DNA of 5,893 bases from Clostridia bacterium. Lineage in GTDB: Bacteria; Bacillota; Clostridia; Lachnospirales; Cellulosilyticaceae. A program made the translations under genes and the position numbers. The stretch is from positions 1 through 5,893 of the forward strand of contig JAQSYC010000108.1 of assembly GCA_029256345.1 (NCBI GenBank). The letters are read 5' to 3'. The notes under the pieces were generated by a model that saw only the letters and a list, made by a program, of their open reading frames with translations, made no database searches and had not been told where the DNA came from. Below are positions 5,549 through 5,893 of the stretch, piece by piece. Numbering within the stretch: the stretch's first letter is position 1; every line of letters begins with the position of its first letter.

Positions 5549-5893
5549 TTATTTAAAATTATTTTTCTGCAAATTGTTCATGACTCTGTTGTTAAGTGCC
5601 TCTGCGGCATTGTAACCCATCTTTTTTTGTCTGAAATTGATGGCTGCCGTCTCACATAAAATGGCTGTATTTCTTCCTGGCCTTATGGGAATCGCATTGG
5701 TCACCACATTGATGCCTAAAATCTCTGTGTATTCATTATTAAGTCCCAGCCTATCATACTGCTTGTCTTGATTCCATAACTCCAGTTTGATGACAAGGTC
5801 AATATTTTTCATTTCCTTTACAGAACCTACTCCAAAAATCTGTTTGATATCAACGATACCTATACCCCTTACTTCTATAAAGTGCCTGATGAC
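5549..5893 (-). CDS. hprK: HPr kinase/phosphorylase, C-terminal fragment
   Basis: The last 114 codons of a gene that enters from the right edge. HprK phosphorylates HPr of the sugar phosphotransferase system on Ser46 with ATP or pyrophosphate and removes the phosphate again. This sets CcpA-dependent carbon catabolite repression and sugar uptake. The visible part begins inside the HprK signature (FIEVRGIGIVDIKQIFGVGSV). It continues with the conserved MKNIDLVIKLELW, YDRLGL, YTEILGI, PIRPGRNTAILCETAAINFRQKKMGYNAAEAL tail, all as in known HprK proteins. The Walker A loop lies outside the window. The Met at 5812 is internal, not a start. The tail ends in a short Asn/Lys-rich extension. In many Clostridia hprK sits near murB, rapZ and whiA; here its downstream neighbours are instead a ycxB-like and a TIM-barrel gene. 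Confidence 0.95.
   Translation of the reverse strand, partial: VIRHFIEVRGIGIVDIKQIFGVGSVKEMKNIDLVIKLELWNQDKQYDRLGLNNEYTEILGINVVTNAIPIRPGRNTAILCETAAINFRQKKMGYNAAEALNNRVMNNLQKNNFK

Noticed and set aside
5360..5659. Plus-strand open frame of 99 codons
   Set aside because: Antisense to hprK and the ycxB-like gene and crosses the nested hairpin; no ribosome site or family resemblance.
1..5893. Search for defence islands, toxin-antitoxin pairs, CRISPR repeats, transposons, tRNA genes or a retron-like RNA
   Set aside because: No short regularly spaced repeats, transposase-like proteins, tRNA arms or small overlapping gene pairs were seen. The gene content is core or near-core housekeeping plus small orphans.

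Overview
The window looks like chromosomal DNA from a low-GC Bacillota bacterium. The evidence is AT-rich sequence, strong GGAGG-type ribosome binding sites, consensus sigma-A promoters, and an HPr kinase gene, AddB-type nuclease gene and NlpC/P60 hydrolase gene of Gram-positive character. A member of Clostridia, perhaps Lachnospirales, is my best guess, but no marker gene in the window settles it. All eight supported genes are on the minus strand, so transcription runs from high to low coordinates. I saw no RNA genes, mobile elements, CRISPR arrays or phage genes.

In transcription order, the right side (5893 to 3880) holds the 3' end of hprK (carbon catabolite control), a YcxB-like membrane protein gene and a gene for an AP-endonuclease/xylose-isomerase-type TIM barrel protein. 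A nested hairpin separates hprK from the ycxB-like gene. The last two genes are 22 nt apart, and the group ends at a strong intrinsic terminator. No clear promoter lies inside the group, so it may be one operon.

The centre (3830 to 2535) has a monocistronic secreted SH3b-SH3b-NlpC/P60 peptidoglycan hydrolase with a perfect consensus promoter and its own terminator. A small orphan lipoprotein gene follows (2563 to 1949), with a good promoter and a leader of roughly 100 nt that contains competing inverted repeats. An AEC-family (auxin efflux carrier-like) permease gene comes next (1846 to 911).

The left side (815 to 1) has a small TPR-like cytoplasmic protein gene with its own promoter and terminator, then the first codons of addB (helicase-exonuclease for double-strand break repair), which runs off the left edge. 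Plus-strand open frames overlap real minus-strand genes or terminators and look non-coding. Overall this is ordinary core and near-core chromosome. The uncharacterised parts are the hprK-linked ycxB/TIM-barrel pair, the orphan lipoprotein with its leader, and the TPR-like protein beside addB. I found no convincing new multi-gene system.
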